From: Owenia fusiformis
Lineage: Eukaryota; Annelida; Polychaeta; Sabellida; Oweniidae
Direction of reading: 5' to 3'
DNA length: 64,000 nt
Assembly (NCBI GenBank): GCA_903813345.2
Contig: CAIIXF020000009.1
Span: forward strand, 38,683,759-38,747,758
Below, piece by piece: positions 1-10,417 of the stretch (within the stretch, counting starts at the first letter, position 1; each line of letters starts with the position of its first letter). The notes under the pieces are model-generated. The model saw nothing but the letters and a program-made list of their open reading frames with translations, did not search any database and was not told the DNA's origin. Made by a program: the position numbers and the translations under genes.

Positions 1-124
1 AACTACATATAATGCTTTTGTAAGAATGAAGTGGGTAGCCTGGGGGAATAAAATTAGGATTGCAATAGAAATATTTGGCACTTTCTTTTTATGTTCGGTG
101 AAACTAAACAATATATAAGCTCAC

Positions 125-273
125 CTTGAGAGATGTATACGCTTCTCAGTAAATTGGCCTTTACCATATTCTTCATGTTCACAGGGTTCATTCTTCACAA
201 CCTCAACTCCCTCTCCATTCTCACTCTGCTCGTGGCTATGTTTTGCAATCATGTATAATTGACCAATGCGATA
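125..273 (-). CDS. PITPNC1: PITPNC1-like (RdgB-beta) PI transfer protein, coding exon 2
   Basis: On the minus strand a CTTTCAG acceptor precedes 149 nt encoding YRIGQLYMIAKHSHEQ, then GEGVEVVKNEPCE, then GKGQFTEKRIHLS, ending with AG before a GTGAGC donor (phase 2). The blocks GQLYMI.KHSHEQS, GEGVEVV.NEP and GQFTEKR are those of the PITPNC1/RdgB-beta START-like lipid-transfer domain rather than of PITPNA/B, which lack the KHSHEQ block. This is the N-terminal beta-sheet part of the lipid pocket. The exon supplies codons 17 to 65 of the protein. The following exon, expected to begin with a KLPSW-type segment, lies beyond position 1. No frame lesion is seen. Confidence 0.95.
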
Positions 274-392
274 CTGAAAGTACACAAGGAACAAAACACC
301 AATTTAATTATGTTACGAGAAGTGGTTATTCTTTAGTATGCTTAAACTAGATAACAGCAATGCCAAAGTGTAGAAAATCCCATCGAACAGCC

Positions 393-638
393 ATGGCTGC
401 CATTTTTACAAAATCCTTCTTCTACTTTTTTCAGTTATAGCAAAAATCATAAAATAACAAACATAAAAATGGCCACCATTTTCAAAATGATGCTCACTAG
501 CCAAATTGTCATACGGAAGTGTAATATGCTTCTAAGTAGGCACATATAAAATTTCAACAAAATCGCATCCATGTACGTGTAAATGGCAGCCATTTTTCAA
601 AATCCTTCTTCTACTTTTTTCAGTTATAGCAAAAATCA
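393..638. repeat. Pair of 56-58 bp direct repeats
   Basis: The segment at 393-450 (ATGGCTGCCATTTTTACAAA onward through CAGTTATAGCAAAAATCA) is repeated at 583-638 with few changes. It is a local duplication in otherwise featureless intron DNA (274-1137). Confidence 0.75.
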
Positions 639-1137
639 AAACACAAAAATGGCCTTTTTGAGGAATAGTAAAATAAGTAAAATAACACTTGCTAGCAGAG
701 GAGTTTTTCTTATCTAATTCAACGTTTAAGGATTTAAGCACTCAGTGCATTGTGTGCTGAGAATCGGATATACCTTGCCTAGCTTTGTGTGAATATCGAC
801 TCAACTTTTGCATGCTTAAATGATTTAATTTTTGACCTATTTGGTAGCTTATTTAAAAAGACAAAATATGATTACGCAATGCATAAAATAATTTAGCCTG
901 TTTGGATTATTTATCAAACATAAAACAACGTAAACAATAAAGTGTTCTCCTCAATATTTATATAACATATACGAGTAGATTGATTTTAATTATCTGTATT
1001 GCACCCCTTGAGGTGTGCCATCGTTAAAGGTGAATAAAAATAATAATATTCATTGATTTTCTTTATATTATTCCAATTTGCTTTTGAGGGTTACTTAGAA
1101 TAGAATCATATCAGATGGATCAAACCATGTATAGGCC

Positions 1138-1804
1138 TTAACCTTTAGCGTACTGCCGGCGAACACGTCTGCCGAGACTAAAATGTCTCTCACAACTGCC
1201 GGCGGACCCGTACGCCCAATTTCAAACTTTTAAAAACTTTACTTTTTCACGCCATTCGTATTGTCCAATTAGATTGCCCGATTTATTCAGTGCCTAACAT
1301 GACTTCCTGTTGACCTAAAAATTTAAACAGTGTTTTAGTCGTTTTAAGTGAACAAATCGTACAAAATGGCGGACAAATACGATCACAACGAAAATGTGGA
1401 GGAAATGAACTACGATTTCAAGCTCTTTAGGCTCTTGGAAGCCGATAATGGTCATCGAAAATAGAATCTAGAATATTTTCTGAATTGAAAAATTGAACAT
1501 TCGATCGCTGCAAATTCAGATTTGAATTCTGACCAGACGAAGGGGCGGAGTGGCGGATTTCGGAGGAGTATTCATGGTATATTTATGCCATGTCATGTTA
1601 TTGTACGAAAAATATTCATAAGAACATTTTTTTCATGAGCCAGGCCACTGTATCTTCCCTTTGTGAAAATTTTATCCAGATTCATTCAGTAGTTATTGAG
1701 ATATCAATTATTTAGTCCAGGCATATCATTTTTTGCACTCTTTGAAAAAGAAGCCAGTTGCGTGGGATATATTTGCTGAAATAAGGCAGCATGGTAAAGG
1801 TTAA
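1138..1804 (+). mobile_element. piggyBac-type non-autonomous element (MITE), copy 1
   Basis: A 667-bp element bounded by TTAA on both sides (1138-1141 and 1801-1804). Its ends are inverted: TTAACCTTTAGCGTACTG at the left and the complement of TTAACCTTTACCATGCTG at the right. TTAA target duplication is the hallmark of piggyBac transposons. Just inside the left end, CTGCCGGCG motifs are repeated. A 32-codon open frame at 1366-1464 is conserved in the copy at 43597. No full transposase is present. Confidence 0.88.
1366..1464 (+). CDS. 32-codon ORF inside piggyBac-type MITE
   Basis: ATG to TAG, encoding MADKYDHNENVEEMNYDFKL and FRLLEADNGHRK. The start has an AAAATGG context. The homologous element at 43597-44297 has an ORF of the same length with the same stop and several amino-acid differences. 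It may be the first exon or N-terminus of the parent transposase, or a retained micropeptide. Function unknown. Confidence 0.5.
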   Translation: MADKYDHNENVEEMNYDFKLFRLLEADNGHRK

Positions 1805-2074
1805 TAGATATAGTCATAAAAATAATAGTTCATAAAATCAGTGATAACTATAAAATCTTAACTTAATTGTATATAAAAAAATTATATGAATTACATGAAC
1901 TTGTGATCGAGACATATATACAGGTGTATATGGTTGACCACATCTAAACATTTTACATCAAAATCATTCATGACACTAGTTCATAAAATCAGTGATATGT
2001 AATAAAACCACTGGACAAGGAAACCATCAGATGGCAAAAAGGTTTCATAGAGAGACCATTAGTTTTTTATTATC

Positions 2075-2652
2075 TACAGGGTGGTCAAAATAAATGGAAA
2101 CCCTGCATTTTCCTAATATCTTTATCATTTTAAGAAATTACTCCCTGATATTTCACACATTTGTACATCATTCAATTTCCTACCACCCTACCAAATTTCA
2201 TGACCATCAGACTGATAGTCACAATTTTACAGCACTTTGAATAACATGCTTCAATTTTGGCCATCATCGCGCTGTAGGCAAACCTGCACAGTTGTCAATG
2301 GGCCGAATGCATTCCTCAGCAGGTATGGCCTGAATGATACGGATGATCTCACTTTTTAGGTTTGTGATTGTCCTGAGGTCATTCTCATACACTTTTTCCT
2401 TGCCATAACCCTACAGGTAGGGACATTTTGGACAGGGAGTGCAGGTGGCCTGACAGCACAATAGTGGCCACTAGGGCTGTTCTGTAAAGTGCTGTAACAT
2501 TGTTAATATCAATTCGATGGTCATGAAATGAAGTAGGCTGGTAGGAAATTGAATGATGTACAAATGTACAAAATATCAGGAAGTTATTTCTTAAAATGAC
2601 AAATATATGAGGAAAATGGTGTAAGGGTTTCCATTTTTTTGACCACCCTGTA
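2075..2652 (-). mobile_element. Tc1/mariner relic with long inverted ends, copy 1
   Basis: Bounded by TA, with ends TACAGGGTGGTCAAAATAAA and the complementary TTGACCACCCTGTA; inverted similarity runs on for more than 100 bp (for example GTACATCATTCAATTTCCTA facing its complement). On the minus strand, 2270-2420 reads [20 protein letters not shown] and [14 protein letters not shown], which resembles the C-terminus of Tc1/mariner (IS630-like) transposases. The catalytic part is missing. Confidence 0.82.
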
Positions 2653-3091
2653 TTATTGATACAATAATGGCAATCATGAAATTGCTTTCCTTAGAGAGAG
2701 GGAGAGTCTTTAGTCTTCATCAACAAGTTTAGTAAACTTCCCTTTAAGCCTGTAAGTGGCTTTATAAGTTGTATGTATACTTACAACAACCATGTAGTAT
2801 TAGCAAGGCTTATTCTATTCTTCCTTTAGCGAACTGCATAAGAGACAATTAATTTGATAAAAGAGGCAGTCTAGAAAATATATATGGCGGGGAATGGCCT
2901 CATATGAGCTCCACTCAGCGCTACAAGCAGATTAATGAAGGACATTTCTGAGACACTCTTATTGCATCTTAAACTAAGTTTAATAGCATCATCTCTTATA
3001 TGAAAACACTCTGCACAGTCCCAATATCTATCTACTTTCAAAGTAAAACATCATATCTTAAAACTTATTTGATGTTTATAATGACATGATC

Positions 3092-3428
3092 AGGCAATCA
3101 TAATAAACCAAAACTGTACAGCAAAGTGAGTTATGATGCCACAACATTCTGCAATCATAATAAACCAAAACTGTACTAACATGCAATCAGCAAAGTGAGT
3201 TATGATGCCACAACATTCTGCAATCATAATAAACCAAAACTGTACTAACATGCAATCAGCAAAGTGAGTTATGATGCCAATACATTCTGCAATCATAATA
3301 AACCAAAACTGTACTAACATGCAATCAGCAAAGTGAGTTATGATGCCACAACATTCTGCAATCATAATAAACCAAAACTGTACTAACATGCAATCAGCAA
3401 AGTGAGTTATGATGCCGCAACATTCTGC
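3092..3428. repeat. 69-bp minisatellite, first array
   Basis: GCAATCATAATAAACC recurs at 3151, 3220, 3289 and 3358, giving a 69-bp period. The first unit is shortened by 11 bp. Because 69 is divisible by three, the minus strand stays open as a repetitive AECCGIITHFADCML peptide; this is a period effect, not evidence of a gene. Confidence 0.95.
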
Positions 3429-3852
3429 GATCACAACGAAAATGTGGAGGAAATGAACTACGATTTCAAGCTCTTTAGGCTCTTGGAAGCCGATAATGGT
3501 CATCGAAAATAGAATCTAGAATATTTTCTGAATTGAAAAATTGAACATTCGATCGCTGCAAATTCAGATTTGAATTCTGACCAGACGAAGGGGCGGAGTG
3601 GCGGATTTCGGAGGAGTATTCATGGTATATTTATGCCCAGTCATGTTATTGTACGAAAAATATTCATAAGAACATTTTTTTCATGAGCCAGGCCACTGTA
3701 TCTTCCCTTTGTGAAAATTTTATCCAGATTCATTCAGTAGTTATTGAGATATCAATTATTTAGTCCAGGCATATCATTTTTTGCACTCTTTGAAAAAGAA
3801 GCCAGTTGCGTGGGATATATTTGCTGAAATAAGGCAGCATGGTAAAGGTTAA
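3429..3852 (+). mobile_element. 5'-truncated second copy of the piggyBac-type MITE
   Basis: Produced by the tandem duplication: it begins at GATCACAACG inside the 32-codon ORF and keeps the right end with TTAA at 3849-3852. Confidence 0.85.
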
Positions 3853-4122
3853 TAGATATAGTCATAAAAATAATAGTTCATAAAATCAGTGATAACTATA
3901 AAATCTTAACTTAATTGTATATAAAAAAATTATATGAATTACATGAACTTGTGATCGAGACATATATACAGGTGTATATGGTTGACCACATCTAAACATT
4001 TTACATCAAAATCATTCATGACACTAGTTCATAAAATCAGTGATATGTAATAAAACCACTGGACAAGGAAACCATCAGATGGCAAAAAGGTTTCATAGAG
4101 AGACCATTAGTTTTTTATTATC

Positions 4123-4701
4123 TACAGGGTGGTCAAAATAAATGGAAACCCTGCATTTTCCTAATATCTTTATCATTTTAAGAAATTACTCCCTGATATT
4201 TCACACATTTGTACATCATTCAATTTCCTACCACCCTACCAAATTTCATGACCATCAGACTGATAGTCACAATTTTACAGCACTTTGAATAACATGCTTC
4301 AATTTTGGCCATCATCGCCCTGTAGGCAAACCTGCACAGTTGTCAATGGGCCGAATGCATTCCTCAGCAGGTATGGCCTGAATGATACGGATGATCTCAC
4401 TTTTTAGGTTTGTGATTGTCCTGAGGTCATTCTCATACACTTTTTCCTTGCCATAACCCTACAGGTAGGGACATTTTGGACAGGGAGTGCAGGTGGCCTG
4501 ACAGCACAATAGTGGCCACTAGGGCTGTTCTGTAAAGTGCTGTAACATTGTTAATATCAATTCGATGGTCATGAAATGAAGTAGGCTGGTAGGAAATTGA
4601 ATGATGTACAAATGTACAAAATATCAGGAAGTTATTTCTTAAAATGACAAATATATGAGGAAAATGGTGTAAGGGTTTCCATTTTTTTTGACCACCCTGT
4701 A
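4123..4701 (-). mobile_element. Tc1/mariner relic, copy 2 (within the tandem duplication)
   Basis: Same element as at 2075-2652, carried by the 2.05-kb duplication. A third, independent copy lies at 59234-59809 in the THA1 gene. Confidence 0.82.
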
Positions 4702-5140
4702 TTATTGATACAATAATGGCAATCATGAAATTGCTTTCCTTAGAGAGAGGGAGAGTCTTTAGTCTTCATCAACAAGTTTAGTAAACTTCCCTTTAAGCCT
4801 GTAAGTGGCTTTATAAGTTGTATGTATACTTACAACAACCATGTAGTATTAGCAAGGCTTATTCTATTCTTCCTTTAGCGAACTGCATAAGAGACAATTA
4901 ATTTGATAAAAGAGGCAGTCTAGAAAATATATATGGCGGGGAATGGCCTCATATGAGCTCCACTCAGCGCTACAAGCAGATTAATGAAGGACATTTCTGA
5001 GACACTCTTATTGCATCTTAAACTAAGTTTAATAGCATCATCTCTTATATGAAAACACTCTGCACAGTCCCAATATCTATCTACTTTCAAAGTAAAACAT
5101 CATATCTTAAAACTTATTTGATGTTTATAATGACATGATC

Positions 5141-5569
5141 AGGCAATCATAATAAACCAAAACTGTACAGCAAAGTGAGTTATGATGCCACAACATTCTG
5201 CAATCATAATAAACCAAAACTGTACTAACATGCAATCAGCAAAGTGAGTTATGATGCCACAACATTCTGCAATCATAATAAACCAAAACTGTACTAACAT
5301 GCAATCAGCAAAGTGAGTTATGATGCCAATACATTCTGCAATCATAATAAACCAAAACTGTACAAACATGCAATCAGCAAAGTGAGTTATGATGCCACAA
5401 CATTCTGCAATCATAATAAACCAAAACTGTACTAACATGCAATCAGCAAAGTGAGTTATGATGCCGCAACATTCTGCAATCATAATAAACCAAAACTGTA
5501 CTAACATGCAATCAGCAAAGTGAGTTATGATACCACAACATTCTGCAATCATAATAAACCAAAACTGTA
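5141..5569. repeat. 69-bp minisatellite, second array
   Basis: Same unit as at 3092, with starts at 5200, 5269, 5338, 5407, 5476 and 5545. It has about two more units than the first array, and then passes into unique DNA. The extra units show where the upstream duplication joined. Confidence 0.95.
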
Positions 5570-6734
5570 ACTTTTCGAATAACCTGGTAAATATCATTAC
5601 TCTGGTTTCATTCTAACTCTTAGAAAATCTTCATATTTCTCTATTCTTTCAAGTACAGACATTTTTTGATCTAACCTTTATCAAATAAAAGAGGAGAATA
5701 GCTTCCCCTTGTTCAAGATCTACATTAGAATGAACAGTCATTATATTATAATTTCTCCCCGTAGGTAGCTAACATCCAAACTTCCTTCATAGTATAGCCA
5801 TACTCTGAAGAGATCAGAAAAGTATTGCAAAATCCAGGATTAAGCAGTCATTTTGATTTATATTCCCGGGAAAATTTTAAACTTCTAGCACTTCTTGTAT
5901 ACACATAAATTACAAACTGAAAATAATTTACTGTTCTTCCTGAAAGATTGAATGTTTTTCCTTTATCAAAGCATAATATGCAGTAATGGTGTTATTAAAA
6001 GATATACAATTATACATTATATATAGGCCTAGTTTATTTGTTTAATTTCTATACAGTTTTTCTTTTTCAAAATATGCATGTATACTGCCAGTTTTGTCTC
6101 TATTGAAAACTTGTATTGTCCTCCTGGCTATTAAAACTTATAATTTTTTTACTTATCTATTCCTATAATTTGTTCAAAAGTGATTAAATAAAAGATGTTA
6201 CATATATAGAATTTAGATGGTTCTACAATTAAAAATTCTATTTTCTATTTTCTTCTGACCTGACCCAAAATTACCTGACCTGCATACTTTTTTTCTGACC
6301 TGACCCGAGCCATAAGATCTCAAAATTAACAAAAGTTCACAAGCACACTAAAAATGTGCTTTATACATGTTTTTTTGCAATAAAAGTGGCCAGACACACG
6401 GACTGATGGACAAGGGGCTTCACTATATCCCTACCGAACTTCGTTGGTTGGGATAATGATAGATATTAGTTAAGAGTTGAGTAAAATAAAACCTTCTTAT
6501 CAATGACAAATGCAAAATGTCAAATCAAAAAGACCTCTGAGCATTTGTCTATTTGATAAATTAACCTAATATTCAATCTCGACATGTTCAACAAAGCCAG
6601 AATTCAACAGCTATAAATCTGGTAGGATGTATGATACATTTGAAATAAAATATTGTGATAATCTTTACTAAACTACGGCAGTACTAAGGACCAACCAATA
6701 TACAGAGGTTATTTATTAGGAGGTTTTTGTTACA
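5570..6734. other. Intron DNA with a decayed interspersed repeat
   Basis: No gene seen. 5790-5860 (TATAGCCATACTCTGAAGAG and following) and 6391-6460 (GGGCTTCACTATATCCCTAC, TTGGGATAATGAT) match parts of the repeat at 30722-31486, so this may be a diverged and interrupted copy of it. Confidence 0.5.
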
Positions 6735-7090
6735 GGGTATATCTGAGGGAAATACAATATATCAACCCAAGGGACTGTAGGGATGTCCAACAAGGATGTC
6801 CAACTTATTGCATACTCATCTATTCCTTTTTTTATTTCTTCTTTTGCTTTCCTGAAGTTAATGTTTCGTTTTTCTCTATAGCCAGGATCTTTACTGAATA
6901 GCTTTCTCAATTTTGAATTTTGAATAATCTTCAGATTTCAGATTTCCTATTATGACATGACCATGGTCTTCATCCTTAAATTCAAATGTTTTACAATTGC
7001 ATTCTCCTGTACTGTTGCCTTCATCGATGCTTTCTGTAATCTCACTATAGTTGAATAATTTATTAATTATTGGCTTTGTGTATATAGTTA
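6735..7090 (-). pseudogene. Retroelement-type coding fragment, frameshifted
   Basis: On the minus strand one frame reads CKTFEFKDEDHGHVIIGNLK and a second frame takes over with IIQNSKLRKLFSKDPGYREK and RNINFRKAKEEIKKGIDEYA. The motifs HGHVITGNL, KLRKL..KGP.YRE and NIN.. resemble a region I associate with reverse-transcriptase-bearing mobile elements of invertebrates; I cannot name the clade. A 7-bp duplication (AATCTGA repeated, about 6934-6948) shifts the frame. The upstream side runs into the 20-bp minisatellite. Decayed mobile-element remnant, moderate confidence. Confidence 0.5.
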
Positions 7091-7895
7091 GTTTGTTAGT
7101 TAGCATGCTTGTTTGTTTATTTGCGTGCTTGTTTGTTAATTAGCATGTTTGTTTGTTTGTTAGCATGCTTATTTGGTAGTTAGCATGCTTGTTTGGTAGT
7201 TAGCATGTTTGTTTGTTTGTTAGCATGCTTATTTGGTAGTTAGCATGCTTGTTTGGTAGTTAGCATGCTTGTTTGTTAGTTAGCATGCATGTTTGTTAGT
7301 TAGCATGCATGTTTGTTAGTTAGCATACGTGTTTGTTAGTTAGCATGCTTGTTTGTTAGTTAGCATGCTTGTTTGTTAGTTAGCATGCTTGTTTGTTAAT
7401 TAGCATGCATATTTGTTAGTTAGCATGCATGTTTGTTAGTTAGCATGCATGTTTGTTAGTTAGCATGCTTGTTTGTTAGTTAGCATGCTTGTTTGTTAAT
7501 AATTAGCATGTTTGTTAGTTAGCATGCATGTTTGTTAGTTAGCATGCTTGTTTGTTAATTAGCGTGCTTGTTTGTTAATTAGCGTGCTTGTTTGTTAGTT
7601 AGCATGCATGTTTGTTAGTTAGCATGCTTGTTTGTTAGTTAGCATGCTTGTTTGTTAATAATTAGCATGTTTGTTAGTTAGCATGCTTGTTTGTTAATTA
7701 GCATGCGTATTTGTTAGTTAGCATGCATGTTTGTTAGTTAGCATGCGTGTTTGTTAGTTAGCATGCTTGTTTGTTAGTTAGCATGCATGTTTGTTAGTTA
7801 GCATGCATGTTTGTTAGTTAGCATGCATGTTTGTTAGTTAGCATGCTTGTTTGTTAATTAGCATGCTTGTTTGTTAGTTAGCAGGCTTGTTTGTT
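7084..7895. repeat. 20-bp minisatellite, about 40 copies
   Basis: Unit GTTAGTTAGCATGCTTGTTT with variants (GCATGCATG, AATTAGCGTG, a shortened AATAATTAGCATG unit). The palindrome GCATGC recurs once per unit. Blocks of several units repeat in the same order, indicating duplication of longer segments (for example the AATAATTAGCATGTTTG variant at 7497 and 7656). Confidence 0.95.
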
Positions 7896-8666
7896 TGTGT
7901 GAGTGTTCAACATTGAGATAAAATGATACACATGTACATAGTTGGAAGCATCATGAATTGTCTCCTAAAGGAGAAGCCCTCATTATGATAACTCTCCTTT
8001 GAGAACATTAGAAGCATAGATTTCTGCAAGGCATAATGCAACCATCCAAACTGATCATACCTCTGCTATTTTTAAAGTAAGATAAACTTTGAACAAGTTA
8101 ACATTCAAGGTATTTACCAGAATGTAAATATCCAGATAATTGCTGATAAAAGTTTGTAAATCTAGAATTCACCTTCAGGAGTCACAGTTCCCATTAGATA
8201 AACTCTTCTTAAATAAAACTATGTTCTGAAGCATCTTAAAAATTAAACAATATTATTCATACAAATATCACACCATATACATTAGTACTAATAAAGGATG
8301 TTATGTTTTGGCTCCAATTGCAATTTTGTTGAAATCTGAATGTAATTTTTGCCAAAATGACCGAATATGCAGGATATCTCACTACGTCTGACATAAAGTA
8401 ATATGGTAATTGATATCTTCACCTTTATGCTTTTGAATAATACAAGTACATGTAGAAGTAGAAGTATTCAATCAATATTATGATGTAATACTGCAAGAGC
8501 TTTAAATATTTTGAAATCCTAGATTTTATTTTTGTTAAGTCCTGAAAGTTCATGAATGATGTGGCAATGAAGCTAACAATTATATATCTAGCTTTCAAAC
8601 TTAAGTTATAATCAAGAAAAAAAAAAAAACTCCTCGAAGTAGCAAATCCCACTGAACAAAACATAT
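7896..8666. other. Intron DNA without recognised gene
   Basis: AT-rich. The only recognisable piece is GTAGCAAATCCCACTGAACA near 8638, matching the left end of the repeat at 30722-31486. Confidence 0.5.
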
Positions 8667-9011
8667 TTAAAGGTGCAATTCAACGATCATGGACCAGTAT
8701 CAAAATATATACAAGTTTGGATATTTCCTGAAGACTAACATATATTTTTATTATCTCCTAAGAAACCCCCTGAATGAACATTATTTCAGCTGATATTTCT
8801 CTTGAAATGTGGTGGATCTTAAAAATCTATAAGTGGGACTCCCTTTATAGAAGCTTTGAACTGAGTTTACACTTCTGAAATTCATAGTTTATCCATACAT
8901 TTTAAGAAAATAGGTATGTCAAAGAAGATGTTAAGCTAAATGTTGCCTTGATGGCTCAGAAAAAGTAAAAAAATTCTAATTTTCTCTCTACAGGCCTTGT
9001 TACCCCTTTAA
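8667..9011. mobile_element. TTAA-flanked MITE, copy 1
   Basis: Bounded by TTAA (8667-8670 and 9008-9011), with inverted ends TTAAAGGTGCAA and the complement of TTAAAGGGGTAA. An inverted-orientation copy about as long lies at 25629-26000. The TTAA target suggests a piggyBac-type source. Confidence 0.75.
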
Positions 9012-9637
9012 TCAAATCTATCATCATTTTGAACTTTGATAGATATTATACTTCTACTTAATTGGCACTACTTATTTTGGTGGATTTGCTGTTTTGAACA
9101 TTTGGCAAACTTCAAAGGAAGCACTAATGAGCTTAATTTTATCCTTGTTGCTATCTATTGATTTTCGCTTAAACTAGTAAGTTTTTGTTGTTTCTTTTTA
9201 AGTAGTTAAGAATTGATATATTATTGTTGTTGTTATTGTACTAAGTGATGCATTTAAACAAATTTTGAAAGATAGTATTCCACTGGAAAATATTGTAAAT
9301 TTTGTGCAGCAATTTGGTGACATTACTTAATTTGGTTGACTTTGACAATTTGGCAGATCCGCCAAATTAAGAAGAAGTACAGTATAGAGATGACAGAAAT
9401 TCCCAGACAGTAGTACAGTATAAATGTGTCCTTTTTGGAAAAATCTACACCCATGACAAGACCTGAAGCAATAACTCCTCATAGAGGTTCTATGGTTATC
9501 AAAAATATTTCTTAAGATAAATGTTGGTTATGTTGAATTCAGCATCCATCTTAAAAATTCCATCTTGGACAGAGGTCTTATTTCCATGAGACATTAGACT
9601 ATAGAATCTGGAGAATATATCTGAAAAACTTATTGAT

Positions 9638-10417
9638 TAGCCTTGCCCAAGTCGGTATTTTTTACTTATCTGATCTTGAATTATCACCGCCTTGTACAAT
9701 CTAATACATCTCCGCTGTTATTATGCTGAAATATTCAACGGGGTATCGCGAAACCTTATTGATTGACAGATATCGCGTGGACACGACGTGTGACTTCAGG
9801 CTGAATGACCAATCAAAACGTTATGTAGGTTGAGCTGCATAAACAAAACAAACTTCCCATCTACGACTTGAAATTCAATGATCTGATCGAGTGTTTCTTT
9901 AGAGTTACAATATATTATGTAATTAAATGTACATTGGAAGGTAAGAGTCATTAATATAAATTAAATCATGCGATTCAATGTTGATTTAACGATGAAAATG
10001 CACGAAGACCTAGTCCAATGAAGCGGGTCATGTTGTCGTCGATCGGTGATTGAATCTCAGCCTACATGTTCAGCGATTGTTTCAACGTTTATTGTTGAAA
10101 TCTTTTCACCTTTGGTTATCCGATCGATGCCCCGGCATCCACTAAACTCTCATTGATATTTATCTGATAAAATATTTGTATTTTCATGATGAATTCGTGC
10201 TCAGATTCGTGCAAGATTTGTTCTTGAAAAGTCCCGGTGAAAAATGTACTTTTTTTGACCGTGCATAATGATGAGCTAACGCTACAGGGCCGTCGTTGAT
10301 TGGTCAAATTTTACCGACATCAACAAACTGTCGGTAAAGCACGTGGCTTTCTCTTTGGTACAAGGCGGTCATAATAGAAATCAAGATAAGTAAAAGAGAC
10401 CGACTTGGGCAAGGCTA
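9638..10417. mobile_element. 780-bp inverted-repeat element with 9-bp target duplication
   Basis: Ends TAGCCTTGCCCAAGTCGGT and its perfect complement; inverted similarity continues inward (ACTTATCTTGA, GCCTTGTAC). The 9-bp CTTATTGAT flanks both sides (9629-9637 and 10418-10426). A 9-bp duplication fits Mutator-type elements; hAT (8 bp) is the alternative. A 63-codon minus-strand frame at 10116-10307 inside is unrecognised. Confidence 0.8.

Larger units (their letters stand above)
1381..5478. repeat. 2.05-kb tandem segmental duplication
   Basis: Positions 1381-3428 are repeated almost base for base at 3429-5478 (offset 2048, becoming 2049 after one extra T in a homopolymer near 4681-4688). 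Differences are few, for example GCCATGTCAT at 1589 versus GCCCAGTCAT and GCGCTGTAGG versus GCCCTGTAGG. The left breakpoint is inside the piggyBac-type MITE and the right one inside the 69-bp minisatellite. Very recent duplication or an assembly artefact. Confidence 0.93.

Noticed and set aside
3090-5597. Long minus-strand ORFs of repeated QFWFIMIAECCGIITHFADC.
   Set aside because: Explained by the 69-bp minisatellite, a multiple of three without a stop in that frame. There is no start context, splice evidence or conservation.
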